Source of the DNA: Enterococcus caccae ATCC BAA-1240
GTDB lineage: Bacteria > Bacillota > Bacilli > Lactobacillales > Enterococcaceae
Assembly (NCBI RefSeq): GCF_000407145.1
Contig: NZ_KE136472.1
Location: forward strand, 1,154,157-1,218,156
Direction of reading: 5' to 3'
Length of the DNA: 64,000 nucleotides
Part shown: piece by piece, positions 28,369-37,179 of the stretch
How positions within the stretch are numbered: position 1 is the stretch's first letter
How the letters are laid out: each line of letters opens with the position of its first letter
Position numbers and translations under genes: made by a program
Notes under the pieces: generated by a model
Seen by the model: the letters and a program-made list of their open reading frames with translations, nothing else
Database searches by the model: none
What the model was told of the DNA's origin: nothing

Positions 28369-28935
28369 ATGGAATTTAGAAAAATCAAGAATTTAAGAAA
28401 AGAAAAAAAGATCACTTTGACTGAACTTGGTGAAAAAACTGGTTATTCCGCGAGTTTTTTATCGCAAATTGAGCGCGGCACTAATCGACCATCTCTAGAA
28501 GCATTAAGAAAAATCGCTGATGCCTTAGATGTCACTGTTGCTTCTCTCTTGGCTAACGAAGCACCCCAAGTAATACAAGATGAAGAAACATCAGAAAATG
28601 GCTACAAAGTCATTCGCAACTCTTCTGGTACAATCTACAATCCATGGCAAACAAACTCTACTTATTATGATACTTTATTTAATTTACCCGTACATACAAA
28701 TAACATGGTAATTTCAAAAATTTATATTGATGCACAATCCTCTTCTAGCGGAAGGAAAATTGCCCATAATCTTTGTGAAATTAATTACGTGATCAAAGGT
28801 GAAGCAACGATTGAATTGAAAGACAAAGTACTTATTCTACAAGAAGGTGATGCAATATTTTTAGAAGCATTTACGCAACATAATATCCTCAATGCAACCG
28901 AAAATGAGTTGATGTTGTTCACTTTGCAATTTTAG
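28369..28935 (+). CDS. XRE-family regulator with C-terminal cupin domain
   Basis: Protein of 188 residues. The N-terminal HTH has L-T-E-L-G-E-K-T-G-Y-S and then S-F-L-S-Q-I-E-R-G-T-N-R-P-S near residues 15-45. The C-terminal cupin (about 115-185) includes L-C-E-I-N-Y-V-I-K-G-E-A and Q-E-G-D-A-I-F-L-E-A. Such regulators often bind a small ligand of the pathway they control, here probably the divergent epimerase/transglutaminase/OppA set. The ATG at 28369 follows AAAGGA; the upstream ATG at 28330 has no site. Confidence 0.88.
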   Translation: MEFRKIKNLRKEKKITLTELGEKTGYSASFLSQIERGTNRPSLEALRKIADALDVTVASLLANEAPQVIQDEETSENGYKVIRNSSGTIYNPWQTNSTYYDTLFNLPVHTNNMVISKIYIDAQSSSSGRKIAHNLCEINYVIKGEATIELKDKVLILQEGDAIFLEAFTQHNILNATENELMLFTLQF

Positions 28936-29060
28936 TTTAAGCTTAATTTTGTGGTGTGTAGTCATAGATCAACACTATGCTATTGAAAAAGATTCTCATT
29001 TACAAAGTATTTAAAAAAAGGTATCATATGAAAAGAATGAACTTAAAAGGAGTAGATACA

Positions 29061-29402
29061 ATGACTGAAACAAATCAAGAATGGTCTGCTGAAGAGATTG
29101 AAAACATTAAAGAAGAGATTTTAACTGCGCTAGAAACAGTGATTGACCCTGAGCTAGGGATCGATATTGTTAACTTAGGATTGATTTATGAAGTGGAATT
29201 TGCGCAAAGTGGTGACACTGTTATCAAAATGACGCTAACAACCATGGGCTGTCCATTGGCTGATGTTCTGACTGAACAGATTCATGAAGCCTTAAAAGAA
29301 ATTCCAGAAGTAAAAAATCCAGAAGTAAAACTTGTCTGGTACCCTGCTTGGACGACTGATAAAATGTCCCGCTATGCTCGAATTGCTTTGGGAATCAGGT
29401 AG
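29061..29402 (+). CDS. DUF59/MIP18-family Fe-S or metal assembly factor (SufT/PaaD-like)
   Basis: Protein of 113 residues with the DUF59 signature V-I-D-P-E-L-G-I-D-I-V-N-L-G-L-I-Y near residue 30, and T-M-G-C-P-L-A-D with a conserved Cys near 73. The family takes part in Fe-S cluster assembly or maturation. The ATG at 29061 follows AAAAGGAG; the longer frame lacks a site. A single gene with its own terminator. Confidence 0.92.
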   Translation: MTETNQEWSAEEIENIKEEILTALETVIDPELGIDIVNLGLIYEVEFAQSGDTVIKMTLTTMGCPLADVLTEQIHEALKEIPEVKNPEVKLVWYPAWTTDKMSRYARIALGIR

Positions 29403-29464
29403 ACATTTACCAAGAACATAGCTTCTATCCAATCTAGAAAAACCTAGACAACAAAGAAGTAGCT

Positions 29465-29509
29465 AGTCTTCTAACCGTTATCTTAGTGATAGCAGTTAGG
29501 AGACTTTTT
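29465..29509 (+). terminator. Terminator after the DUF59 gene
   Basis: AGTCTTCTAACCGTTATC and GTGATAGCAGTTAGGAGACT form a long stem with a 3-base loop (29465-29505), followed by TTTTTC. Confidence 0.85.
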
Positions 29510-29701
29510 CTATAGCTAAAAAATTTTTTGGTATGACTTTTTACTAGATGATTTTTAAAAAAGCTATTTTGGAGCTTTTCCTTAACCGTTGACGCTCTTC
29601 AATAGAACAACTGTAGATAATATCAAATCTGACTCCCTCTCAAACAAAATAAGCTGAAAAGAATCAAAGAAAACACACGATTCTTTCCAGCCATAAACTT
29701 T

Positions 29702-29815
29702 TTATTTATTTTTCGATTTTTTTAAAACAGCGTTTAGCATAATGATACCTGTGACAATTGTAGTCAAAGCTTGCAGTAATTTGATTTTATCAATTCCCTT
29801 TGATTTAACTTTCAT
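29702..29815 (-). CDS. 37-residue membrane micro-protein
   Basis: An ATG with a strong GGGAGGGA site 7 bases upstream opens a 37-codon frame. It begins basic (M-K-V-K-S-K-G-I-D-K), has one hydrophobic helix (L-T-T-I-V-T-G-I-I-M-L-N-A-V-L) and ends K-K-S-K-N-K, a plausible single-pass peptide with a basic tail. A weak hairpin AAAGAATC...GATTCTTTT follows at 29657-29687. It could be a toxin-like or membrane-modulating peptide; there is no recognised family. It lies between the DUF59 gene and the SMR pair. Confidence 0.55.
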   Translation of the reverse strand: MKVKSKGIDKIKLLQALTTIVTGIIMLNAVLKKSKNK

Positions 29816-29903
29816 ATTAAATTCCCTCCCATTATACATTCATCTTACAACTTGAGGTTGTTCTTTGCTAATATCAAGCTTGCCCGAAATAGGCACCAGT
29901 TTT

Positions 29904-29930
29904 TAGTCTAAAATATACTTTTTTAGACTA
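29904..29930. repeat. Palindrome downstream of the SMR-like pair
   Basis: TAGTCTAAAA (29904-29913) and TTTTAGACTA (29921-29930) are perfect inverted repeats. There is no T-run after it on minus, so it is a weak terminator or an operator for the micro-ORF downstream. Confidence 0.4.
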
Positions 29931-29945
29931 CCCATCTCAATCAAA

Positions 29946-30293
29946 CTATTGGCTAATAACAAAAACACCAATAATTATCAATATAACTGCTAAAACTTTA
30001 CGAATACTCAGTTTTTCTTTGAAAATAAAATAGCTAATAATAACAGTCCAAACATAGGTCAAAGAGGTCATAGGAAACGCAATCGAATAGTCTAAAAATT
30101 TCAATAACGCAATATTGGTCACTGCACTTAAAATATATAAGAAAGAACCCAAATAAATCCAACCATTTGTCACTACAAGTTTCAGGCTTAATTGCGGTAG
30201 ATCATTCATCCCCTTTTTCAACGCTAATGCTCCAGCACTACCTGAAAAAGTTGTAATGACTAGTATCGTCAGGATTGCACCATAATTGATCAT
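29946..30293 (-). CDS. SMR/EamA-like small drug or metabolite transporter, subunit B
   Basis: Protein of 115 residues with four hydrophobic helices. It has A-L-A-L-K-K-G near residue 26 in place of the usual SMR start, and S-I-A-F-P-M-T-S-L-T-Y-V-W near 70, as in four-helix DMT proteins. It overlaps the preceding, similar gene by 4 bases, so the two probably form a heterodimer (as with paired SMR proteins). Substrate unknown. Confidence 0.85.
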   Translation of the reverse strand: MINYGAILTILVITTFSGSAGALALKKGMNDLPQLSLKLVVTNGWIYLGSFLYILSAVTNIALLKFLDYSIAFPMTSLTYVWTVIISYFIFKEKLSIRKVLAVILIIIGVFVISQ

Positions 30294-30658
30294 AAGCTTT
30301 CCTCATTTCCTTCTATCCCTAAAAGAATCGACCCTGCAATAATGAAGCCTGTTCCTATTAATTTATACCAAGTAATACTTTCATTTAAGAATAAAGCACC
30401 TAAAACAATCGATAACGCAAAGCCCAAACTCATCATTGGTTGTAAAATAGATACTTCACCATATCGAAAAGCCGCCATCATAAAAAACATTCCTGCTCCT
30501 GCCGCTATAAAACCAACAATATACAGTATAATCGCATAGCTACCTGTTCCATCCGCTCCGAATTTCCACGCTAACTGTCCTAAACTGCTCAATGTTGCAG
30601 CAATTAAAATCAATACAATCCCCAAACTCAATTTCTGTTGTTTATTTTTTGCATCCAT
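30290..30658 (-). CDS. SMR/EamA-like small transporter, subunit A
   Basis: Protein of 122 residues with four hydrophobic helices after a short polar start. S-L-G-Q-L-A-W-K-F-G lies near residue 25 and a second block S-I-L-Q-P-M-M-S-L-G-F-A near 70. It pairs with the overlapping downstream gene. Sequence-related but distinct, consistent with an antiparallel heterodimer. An AGGAGAGGGG site precedes the start. Confidence 0.85.
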   Translation of the reverse strand: MDAKNKQQKLSLGIVLILIAATLSSLGQLAWKFGADGTGSYAIILYIVGFIAAGAGMFFMMAAFRYGEVSILQPMMSLGFALSIVLGALFLNESITWYKLIGTGFIIAGSILLGIEGNEESL

Positions 30659-30673
30659 ACAATTTCCCCTCTC

Positions 30674-31642
30674 CTAACAATAACGATGAATGAATTCAAA
30701 AACAGTTGCAAAATAATGATCTGGCTCATAAATAAACGAGGATAAATGAGGTGCTTGTTCAACAATCAAACTTTCTTTGATCCCTTTTGTTGCTTCCATA
30801 TTGTCATAAAGCATTTGATGTGGCACAAATTTATCACCTGTACCATGGATCAACAAGGTAGGCAAATTATTTTTAGCCAATTGAGCAGTCGAGGATGCCT
30901 CTTTAAGGGAATAGCCAACTTTCTTTTTAGCTAAAACATTCGCAATCGTCAAGATGGGAAATGCTGGTAACTTAAACGCTGAACGTAACATTGCCCCAAA
31001 TTCATTGTAAACAGAAGAATAGCCACAATCTACAACTAATCCTTTAATATTATTTGGTAATACTTCACCGCTTGTCATCATCACAGTTGCTGCACCCATC
31101 GAACCGCCAAATAAAATGATTTCTGCTTGTGCTTCCAATCTGATTACTTCTTCAATCCATTTTAATAAATCCAAACGATCCAACCAGCCCATTCCGATCA
31201 CATTGCCCGTACTCAATCCATGTGATCTCAAATCAGGGATAAGAATATTGTAACCTTGTTCGGAAAATTTGCTTGCAACAAAAGCCATATCACGCTTACC
31301 AAATGAACGATATCCATGAACACAAATGACCCACTTTTTGCTTTCAGGATGTGGTATGATCAATCGACTATACAATTTGTCTTCTCCTATTTTAAGCCAA
31401 TGATCTTGCGCAAATCCTTGCTGCCAAAATTCATCCCCCTGCTGATTCTGTTTCTCTTCAGTAAGATCATATTGTGACATTCCCTTATTAAAATTATCTG
31501 GGTTCATCATTTTATGACCCGTTTCGTCATACCATTTATTATTTCTAAAAAGTGCTACATTTAAAAAGAAATTTGCCGCATAAACTGAAATTACAATAAT
31601 TAACATCAACAATAAAACCACTATCAACATGATCCACTTCAA
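30674..31642 (-). CDS. Membrane-anchored alpha/beta hydrolase
   Basis: Protein of about 322 residues. One N-terminal membrane helix (L-I-V-V-L-L-L-M-L-I-I-V-I) is followed by a hydrolase domain with V-H-G-Y-R oxyanion region near 108, G-G-S-M-G-A nucleophile elbow near 182 and a C-terminal A-P-H histidine near 300. It is probably extracellular. I chose TTG at 31642 because GAGGTG lies 6 bases upstream. Substrate unknown. It precedes the SMR-like pair in the same direction with a 15-base gap. Confidence 0.82.
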   Translation of the reverse strand: MKWIMLIVVLLLMLIIVISVYAANFFLNVALFRNNKWYDETGHKMMNPDNFNKGMSQYDLTEEKQNQQGDEFWQQGFAQDHWLKIGEDKLYSRLIIPHPESKKWVICVHGYRSFGKRDMAFVASKFSEQGYNILIPDLRSHGLSTGNVIGMGWLDRLDLLKWIEEVIRLEAQAEIILFGGSMGAATVMMTSGEVLPNNIKGLVVDCGYSSVYNEFGAMLRSAFKLPAFPILTIANVLAKKKVGYSLKEASSTAQLAKNNLPTLLIHGTGDKFVPHQMLYDNMEATKGIKESLIVEQAPHLSSFIYEPDHYFATVFEFIHRYC

Positions 31643-31724
31643 ACATGACACCTCAATTCTAAATAGTTATTACCCTATTCAATTATACTCTTATTTGGTA
31701 AAAAAAGTATGAATCTACTCAGAA

Positions 31725-31756
31725 ACAAAAAACCTTTTCCAAATTGGAAAAGGTTT
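31725..31756 (-). terminator. lysA terminator
   Basis: AACCTTTTCC (31731-31740) and GGAAAAGGTT (31746-31755) pair. The minus strand continues TTTTTTGTTTC. It lies 10 bases after the lysA stop. Confidence 0.85.
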
Positions 31757-31766
31757 AAACCGTTTT

Positions 31767-33068
31767 TTATTCACAATCTAAAGCGATTAAATCTTCATAC
31801 GTCTCTCGACGAATAACTAACTTGTCTACACCATTTTCCACAAAAACAACAGCGGGTTTTAAATTGCGATTATAATTATTCGCCATTGAATAACCATATG
31901 CACCTGTACTTGTCATAGCAAACAAATCATTTGGATTCATAGGTGGTAATTCAATATTTTTGATTAAAACATCTCCTGATTCACAATATTTACCAACCAC
32001 TCGAACTGCCTCAGTTGCTTCTGAGCTGATTCTATTAGCTAAAAAGCCATCATAAAGGGCATCATAAAGAGCGGGTCGGATATTATCGCCCATTCCGCCA
32101 TCGACTGAAACGTAATGCCTTACATCAGGAATTGATTTTTGGGAGCCAATTGTATAAAGCGTTGTGCCTGCCTCAGCAATAATACTACGACCTGGTTCAA
32201 TCCATATTTCTGGCAACGGATAAGTTAACAATTCACATTGTCCTTGAACAGCACTTACGATGGCTTTAACAAAGGCTTCAGGTTCTAGTGGATCATCCGC
32301 TTCCGTATACTTAACGCCAAAACCACCGCCTATATTTAAAATATCCACAGTATAGTTAAACGTTTGTTTCCATTCATCTAAAATCAACAGCATTTTCTCA
32401 ACCGCAGCCAAAAAACCTTCAGCAGAAAAAATTTGTGAGCCAATATGACAATGAACGCCTTTTAGAACGAACTGCTTATCTGCTAAGATTTTTTCCAACG
32501 CTTTGGTTGCTTGACCACTTGTAACGTCGAACCCAAATTTTGAATCCACTTGTCCAGTCAAAATATATTCATGCGTTTCAGCATCTACTCCTGGTGTAAT
32601 ACGGAACATCACATTTTGCTGTTTTCCTGTCTCTTTTAAAATAGCACTTAGCAAGTCGATTTCATAAAAATTATCAATAATAATCGTCCCTACTCCGTGT
32701 TCTACAGCGTATGTCAGTTCTTCTTTCGTCTTATTATTGCCATGAAATTCAATATTCTCAGGTGACATACCACCTTTGATCGCTGTATAAATTTCCCCAG
32801 CGGAAACAACATCGCAACCAAGCTCTTCTTCTTCTAAAAGCTTATACATCGCTAAACAACAAAATGCCTTGCTTGCATAAATAACCTTATTTTTTACTCC
32901 TAAAGAGTTGAACGTTTGTTTAAAGCCTCTTGCACGCTCTCGAATATGCGCAACATCATAAACAAATAATGGTGTACCATATTTCTCAGTTAGACGGACA
33001 ACATCACAACCGCCAATCGTTAAATGTTCTTGCTCATTAAATTTTGCTGTTCCAAATAATAGTGGCAT
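31767..33068 (-). CDS. lysA: Diaminopimelate decarboxylase
   Basis: PLP enzyme of 433 residues that decarboxylates meso-DAP to L-lysine, which enterococci also use in the peptidoglycan bridge system. Features: V-I-Y-A-S-K-A-F (PLP lysine) near residue 67, G-G-G-F-G-V near 243, E-P-G-R-S near 292, and catalytic C-E-S-G-D near 357. It is a single-gene unit with AAGAAGGTG before the ATG. Confidence 0.96.
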   Translation of the reverse strand: MPLLFGTAKFNEQEHLTIGGCDVVRLTEKYGTPLFVYDVAHIRERARGFKQTFNSLGVKNKVIYASKAFCCLAMYKLLEEEELGCDVVSAGEIYTAIKGGMSPENIEFHGNNKTKEELTYAVEHGVGTIIIDNFYEIDLLSAILKETGKQQNVMFRITPGVDAETHEYILTGQVDSKFGFDVTSGQATKALEKILADKQFVLKGVHCHIGSQIFSAEGFLAAVEKMLLILDEWKQTFNYTVDILNIGGGFGVKYTEADDPLEPEAFVKAIVSAVQGQCELLTYPLPEIWIEPGRSIIAEAGTTLYTIGSQKSIPDVRHYVSVDGGMGDNIRPALYDALYDGFLANRISSEATEAVRVVGKYCESGDVLIKNIELPPMNPNDLFAMTSTGAYGYSMANNYNRNLKPAVVFVENGVDKLVIRRETYEDLIALDCE

Positions 33069-33179
33069 CTCTTCACCTTCTTTAATTGATTTATTAAAAA
33101 TAATAGCACAAAAATGAAAAACTTCCTATCTATTTTTCATGATTTTCACAACTGACGGGATGATTTCAACTTGATTACC

Positions 33180-34271
33180 TCACGAAATTTTTTGATATAG
33201 CCTTTCACTCAATTCCCTCATTCCTTCAGCGGCAGGTTGATTGGCAAAAAGAATCACTATCTCTTGGTTTTTTTGATCACCATAAATAACTGTATCATAA
33301 CCGCCTAAAATGCCTTCAGAATATTTCAACCCATCAAAATAAATCATTCCCCCTTGATAGCCTTCTTGCTCTGCTCCAACAAGTTGTTCATACTCCTTTT
33401 GTTTGAATAGCTGGCCATTCGTTAAACTTTGAATAAATACCCAAAAATCCTCTGTTGACATGTACAAGTTTCCAGCCCCTAGCAAACTTGAAAAAAGCTT
33501 TTCATTTACCGGAACTGGATCATCTTGATAATCTTGTTCTATATAATAATAAGGTTGCGGCAACGTTTCCGCTTCGGGCAATTGATCCCAAAAATAAGTA
33601 TCGGTCAAAGATAATTTTTCTATCACTCTCTTTTTGATATTTTCTTCATATGTTTGACCTGTAAGTTTAGAAATGATCCCAGCTAACAACGTATAATTAG
33701 CATTCGTATACATAAATTCTTTACTTTTGACTACAGTTAAGGTATTTAAAACATTGTCAATCTGACTCTTTTGATCTGTTAAAATGTTTTCTGGCTCTTT
33801 TTCTTCCATCAAGATGCCCGAATGATGATTAAGCAAATCTTGAATCGTGATTGTCTGACTGTATTCAATCTCTGGATAGAACGTGTCTAAGGTTGTTTCT
33901 AATGTAAGTTGCCCCTCTTTTACCAACTCCAGAATAATCGAGCCAGTAATCATTTTCTGTAACGACGCTATTGGAAAGGGACTATCGTTTTTATTTGGAA
34001 CTTTATTTTGTCTATCCGCGTACCCATAACTTTGTTTATAGAAAATTTGTCCCTGATTCACAATCAAAACCGATCCTTTAAAATGACTATCCTTGATCAT
34101 TTGATCGATTTCTTCTTTATTTTTAAATTCTAAACTAGCTGATTTTTGTTGCTTTTCTGATTGAGTTTTTACAAAAATACCATTTTCTTTCGTTACAAAC
34201 CAACTGCCTAATAAGAGTAACAATACAAACAATACTCCAACTAAAATAAACGATTTCCAACGCCGACTCAT
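33180..34271 (-). CDS. Serine hydrolase, class C beta-lactamase/PBP-like
   Basis: Protein of 363 residues. One N-terminal membrane helix (about 8-26), then a DD-peptidase-fold domain: S-x-x-K motif S-L-Q-K near residue 104, Y-x-N motif Y-T-N near 181, and G-G in place of the K-T-G box (L-G-G-Y-D near 325). It is displayed outside the cell and likely acts on peptidoglycan or related esters or amides. No clear operon partner. Confidence 0.85.
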   Translation of the reverse strand: MSRRWKSFILVGVLFVLLLLLGSWFVTKENGIFVKTQSEKQQKSASLEFKNKEEIDQMIKDSHFKGSVLIVNQGQIFYKQSYGYADRQNKVPNKNDSPFPIASLQKMITGSIILELVKEGQLTLETTLDTFYPEIEYSQTITIQDLLNHHSGILMEEKEPENILTDQKSQIDNVLNTLTVVKSKEFMYTNANYTLLAGIISKLTGQTYEENIKKRVIEKLSLTDTYFWDQLPEAETLPQPYYYIEQDYQDDPVPVNEKLFSSLLGAGNLYMSTEDFWVFIQSLTNGQLFKQKEYEQLVGAEQEGYQGGMIYFDGLKYSEGILGGYDTVIYGDQKNQEIVILFANQPAAEGMRELSERLYQKIS

Positions 34272-34335
34272 CTACTTCACTTCTTTCCCAAATAACTTCT
34301 ACTAAATTATACCATTTGCTGAAAAAAAAGCAGAC

Positions 34336-34393
34336 TATAAAAAAACAATAGACTAACATATCGAACGATTAGCCGATTTTTAGTCTATTGTTT
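34336..34393 (-). terminator. ppdK terminator
   Basis: AAACAATAGACT (34343-34354) and AGTCTATTGTTT (34382-34393) pair over 12 bases around a 27-base loop. The minus strand continues TTTTATAG. It lies just after the ppdK stop. Confidence 0.75.
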
Positions 34394-34397
34394 GATT

Positions 34398-37007
34398 TTA
34401 TTTCTCTTGCGCTATCGTTAAAATCGCAGCTGGAACTCGATAAGGTGAACATGAAATATAATCTACACCAATTTTTTTTAAGAAACGAATAGATTGAGGA
34501 TCTCCGCCGACTTCACCACAAACTCCAATCTTAATGGATGAATCGTAGGCTCTAATTTTATCTACAGCAATCTTCATAAGAGCCCCCACACCTTCTTCAT
34601 CAATATGCTGGAAAGGATCTGCTTTCAATAATTTCTTATTTTGATAGGCTCCAATAAATTTCCCCGAATCATCACGTGAAAAACCATAGGTCAACTGAGT
34701 TAAATCATTTGTACCAAAACTAAAGAAATCAGCTACTTCAGCAATTTTCTCAGCAGTCAAACAGGCTCTAGGAATTTCCAGCATTGTGCCAATTTTGTAA
34801 GAAATAACTTGATTTTTTTCCGTAAATATTTTTTGAATCGTTTGATTTAATCGTTCTCTTAACCACTGCATTTCTTCTTGACTACCGATCAGTGGAATCA
34901 TGATTTCTGGTGTAATCGTGATTCCCTGTTCTTTTTGAGCTACTTCAATCGCACTTTCAATGATGGCGGCAACTTGCATCTCATAAATCTGAGGCGTTGT
35001 CACAGCTAAACGACAACCTCGATGTCCAAGCATAGGATTTTGTTCATGAAGTTCTTTCATTCGGTGCTCGATCTCAGCCGGCGTCCGTTGTGTTGCCTTA
35101 GCTAAATGATTTATTTCTACTTCTGTTTGTGGTAAAAATTCATGCAAAGGTGGATCCAATAAACGAATCGTACATGCTTTCCCATTTAATAAAGTAAACA
35201 TAGTATGAAAATCTTCTTTTTGGAATTCCTTTAATTTATTCAAAGGATCCATCAAAGCTGCTGTTTCTTCAGCTAGAATCATTTTTCGCATTTCAAATAG
35301 TCGCTTTTCTCCGAAAAACATATGTTCCGTACGTGCTAATCCAATTCCTTCTGCACCTAGTTTTAAGGCTGTTTTTATATCGGTTGGTGTTTCTGCATTT
35401 GCTTTTACGTCAATATTTGCTTCTTCTTTTGCCCATTTGGTAATGGTTTCTAGTAGCTGCCATTCGTCTCCTTCTACATAGGGAATGCTACCTCGATAGA
35501 TGGTTCCTGTTGTTCCATCTACTGAAATTGTATCTCCTTGACGTAAAACAACCTCGCCAACTGTTGCCTGCTCTAAAAATTCATCTACATAAATTTCCTC
35601 ACAGCCTGCCACACAACATACACCCATTCCACGAGCTACCACAGCTGCATGTGATGTCATTCCGCCTCGTGAGGTCACAATAGCTTCGCTGACAACCATT
35701 CCTTCAATATCTTCTGGTGATGTTTCTTGACGAATCAAGATGACCTTTTCTCCTTTTTCACTAGCTTGCTTTGCACGTTCAGCAGTAAAGTAAATAGTTC
35801 CACATGCCGCCCCAGGGCTCGCTGGCAAGCCTTTAGCAAAAACTTCAGCATGTTTCAAATGATCTGGTTCAAAAACAGGATGAAGTAACTGTGTGATCAT
35901 TGTTGGACTGATTCGTTGAATCGCTTCTTGCTTAGAAATAATCCCTTCTTCTACTAACTGAATACAAACTTTAAAAGCCGATTTAGCTGTTCTCTTTCCA
36001 TTTCGAGTTTGTAAAAGATACAATTTTCGGTTTTCAATCGTAAATTCAATATCTTGCATATCTTTATAATGGTATTCTAATAAGTGACTTAGCCTCAAAA
36101 ATTCCTGGTACACTTCTGGCATCAATAGTTCTAGTTTACTGATGGGCTGTGGTGTTCTGATTCCTGCTACCACATCTTCTCCTTGAGCATTCAACAAAAA
36201 CTCACCAAAAATCCCTTTCTCACCCGTTGCAGGATTTCTAGTAAATGCTACACCAGTACCGCTTTCTGAACCAAAATTACCAAAAACCATTGCTTGAATA
36301 TTCACGGCTGTGCCAAGTGAGTCAGAAATATCATGTAAACGACGATAAGTAATCGCTCTTCGATTATTCCATGAACGAAAAACAGCTTCTACAGCTAAAA
36401 CTAATTGCTCATTTGGATCTTGCGGAAAAGGCTGATGCGTCACTTCTATAAAAATATCTTTGTAAATTGCTACTATTTCTTGCCAATCTTGCGCTTGCAT
36501 ATCCGTATCTGATTGATACTGCTTCTTTGTTTTATAAAAATTCAACTGATTTTCAAAACGATCCTTATCTATTCCACAAACAACATCACCAAACATTTGT
36601 AATAACCGTCTATAACAGTCATAAGCAAAACGAGCATCACCAGTCTTCTTGATCAACCCATGAATTGTTTTATCATTTAAGCCTAAATTCAAGATTGTAT
36701 CCATCATTCCAGGCATTGAAAATTTCGACCCACTTCTTACTGAAACTAACAAAGGATTCTCAGCACTTCCAAATTTCTTGTTGGTTCTTTCCTCCATACT
36801 ATGAATATGTTGCTGAATTTCTGTATTGAGTTCATTTGTCATATTTTCTTTCTTTTTCAGATAATCTAAACAAGCTTCAGTTGTAATCGTAAAACCTGTC
36901 GGTACCGGCAATTTCAATTTTGTCATTTCAGCCAGATTTGCCCCTTTACCTCCTAATAAATCACTTTGTTCTTTACTTCCTTCAAAAAAATCAACCACAT
37001 AATTCAT
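34398..37007 (-). CDS. ppdK: Pyruvate, phosphate dikinase
   Basis: Enzyme of 869 residues that interconverts pyruvate, ATP and phosphate with PEP, AMP and PPi. The N-terminal ATP-grasp has L-L-G-G-K-G-A-N-L-A-E-M. The swivelling domain has the phospho-histidine loop G-G-M-T-S-H-A-A-V near 455 with adjacent Thr for regulation. The C-terminal TIM barrel ends with G-V-C-G-E-V-G-G. ATG at 37007 follows GAGGAGAG. It is divergent from ccpN and the PDRP gene that controls it. Confidence 0.96.
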   Translation of the reverse strand: MNYVVDFFEGSKEQSDLLGGKGANLAEMTKLKLPVPTGFTITTEACLDYLKKKENMTNELNTEIQQHIHSMEERTNKKFGSAENPLLVSVRSGSKFSMPGMMDTILNLGLNDKTIHGLIKKTGDARFAYDCYRRLLQMFGDVVCGIDKDRFENQLNFYKTKKQYQSDTDMQAQDWQEIVAIYKDIFIEVTHQPFPQDPNEQLVLAVEAVFRSWNNRRAITYRRLHDISDSLGTAVNIQAMVFGNFGSESGTGVAFTRNPATGEKGIFGEFLLNAQGEDVVAGIRTPQPISKLELLMPEVYQEFLRLSHLLEYHYKDMQDIEFTIENRKLYLLQTRNGKRTAKSAFKVCIQLVEEGIISKQEAIQRISPTMITQLLHPVFEPDHLKHAEVFAKGLPASPGAACGTIYFTAERAKQASEKGEKVILIRQETSPEDIEGMVVSEAIVTSRGGMTSHAAVVARGMGVCCVAGCEEIYVDEFLEQATVGEVVLRQGDTISVDGTTGTIYRGSIPYVEGDEWQLLETITKWAKEEANIDVKANAETPTDIKTALKLGAEGIGLARTEHMFFGEKRLFEMRKMILAEETAALMDPLNKLKEFQKEDFHTMFTLLNGKACTIRLLDPPLHEFLPQTEVEINHLAKATQRTPAEIEHRMKELHEQNPMLGHRGCRLAVTTPQIYEMQVAAIIESAIEVAQKEQGITITPEIMIPLIGSQEEMQWLRERLNQTIQKIFTEKNQVISYKIGTMLEIPRACLTAEKIAEVADFFSFGTNDLTQLTYGFSRDDSGKFIGAYQNKKLLKADPFQHIDEEGVGALMKIAVDKIRAYDSSIKIGVCGEVGGDPQSIRFLKKIGVDYISCSPYRVPAAILTIAQEK

Positions 37008-37032
37008 GAGCAAACTCTCCTCTTCTCTATAT

Positions 37033-37162
37033 AGTGTATCACATTAACTCAAAAACAATTATATTGTGTATCACATTCGTTGTCAACTGGAATTAGTATA
37101 CTTCATTTTTATTCTTGATTTATTTATATAAGAAATATATAATAATTAGTGTGTCACATTAA
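37033..37162. promoter_or_regulatory. Divergent ppdK and ccpN promoters with three CcpN-type operators
   Basis: ppdK promoter (minus): -35 TTGACA (37081-37086), 17-bp spacer, -10 TATAAT (37058-37063). ccpN promoter (plus): -35 TTGATT (37115-37120), 17 bp, -10 TATAAT (37138-37143). Three dyads share TGTG/GTG-N3-CAC: AGTGTATCACATTA (37033-37046) downstream of the ppdK start, TGTGTATCACATT (37065-37077) within the ppdK spacer, and AGTGTGTCACATTAA (37148-37162) just after the ccpN -10. They resemble the known CcpN box. Confidence 0.85.
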
Positions 37163-37179
37163 GAAAGTAGGTTGATAAA

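Noticed and set aside
33069..33179. Possible lysine riboswitch before lysA
   Set aside because: The gap is only about 110 bases and shows no lysine-aptamer sequence or terminator.
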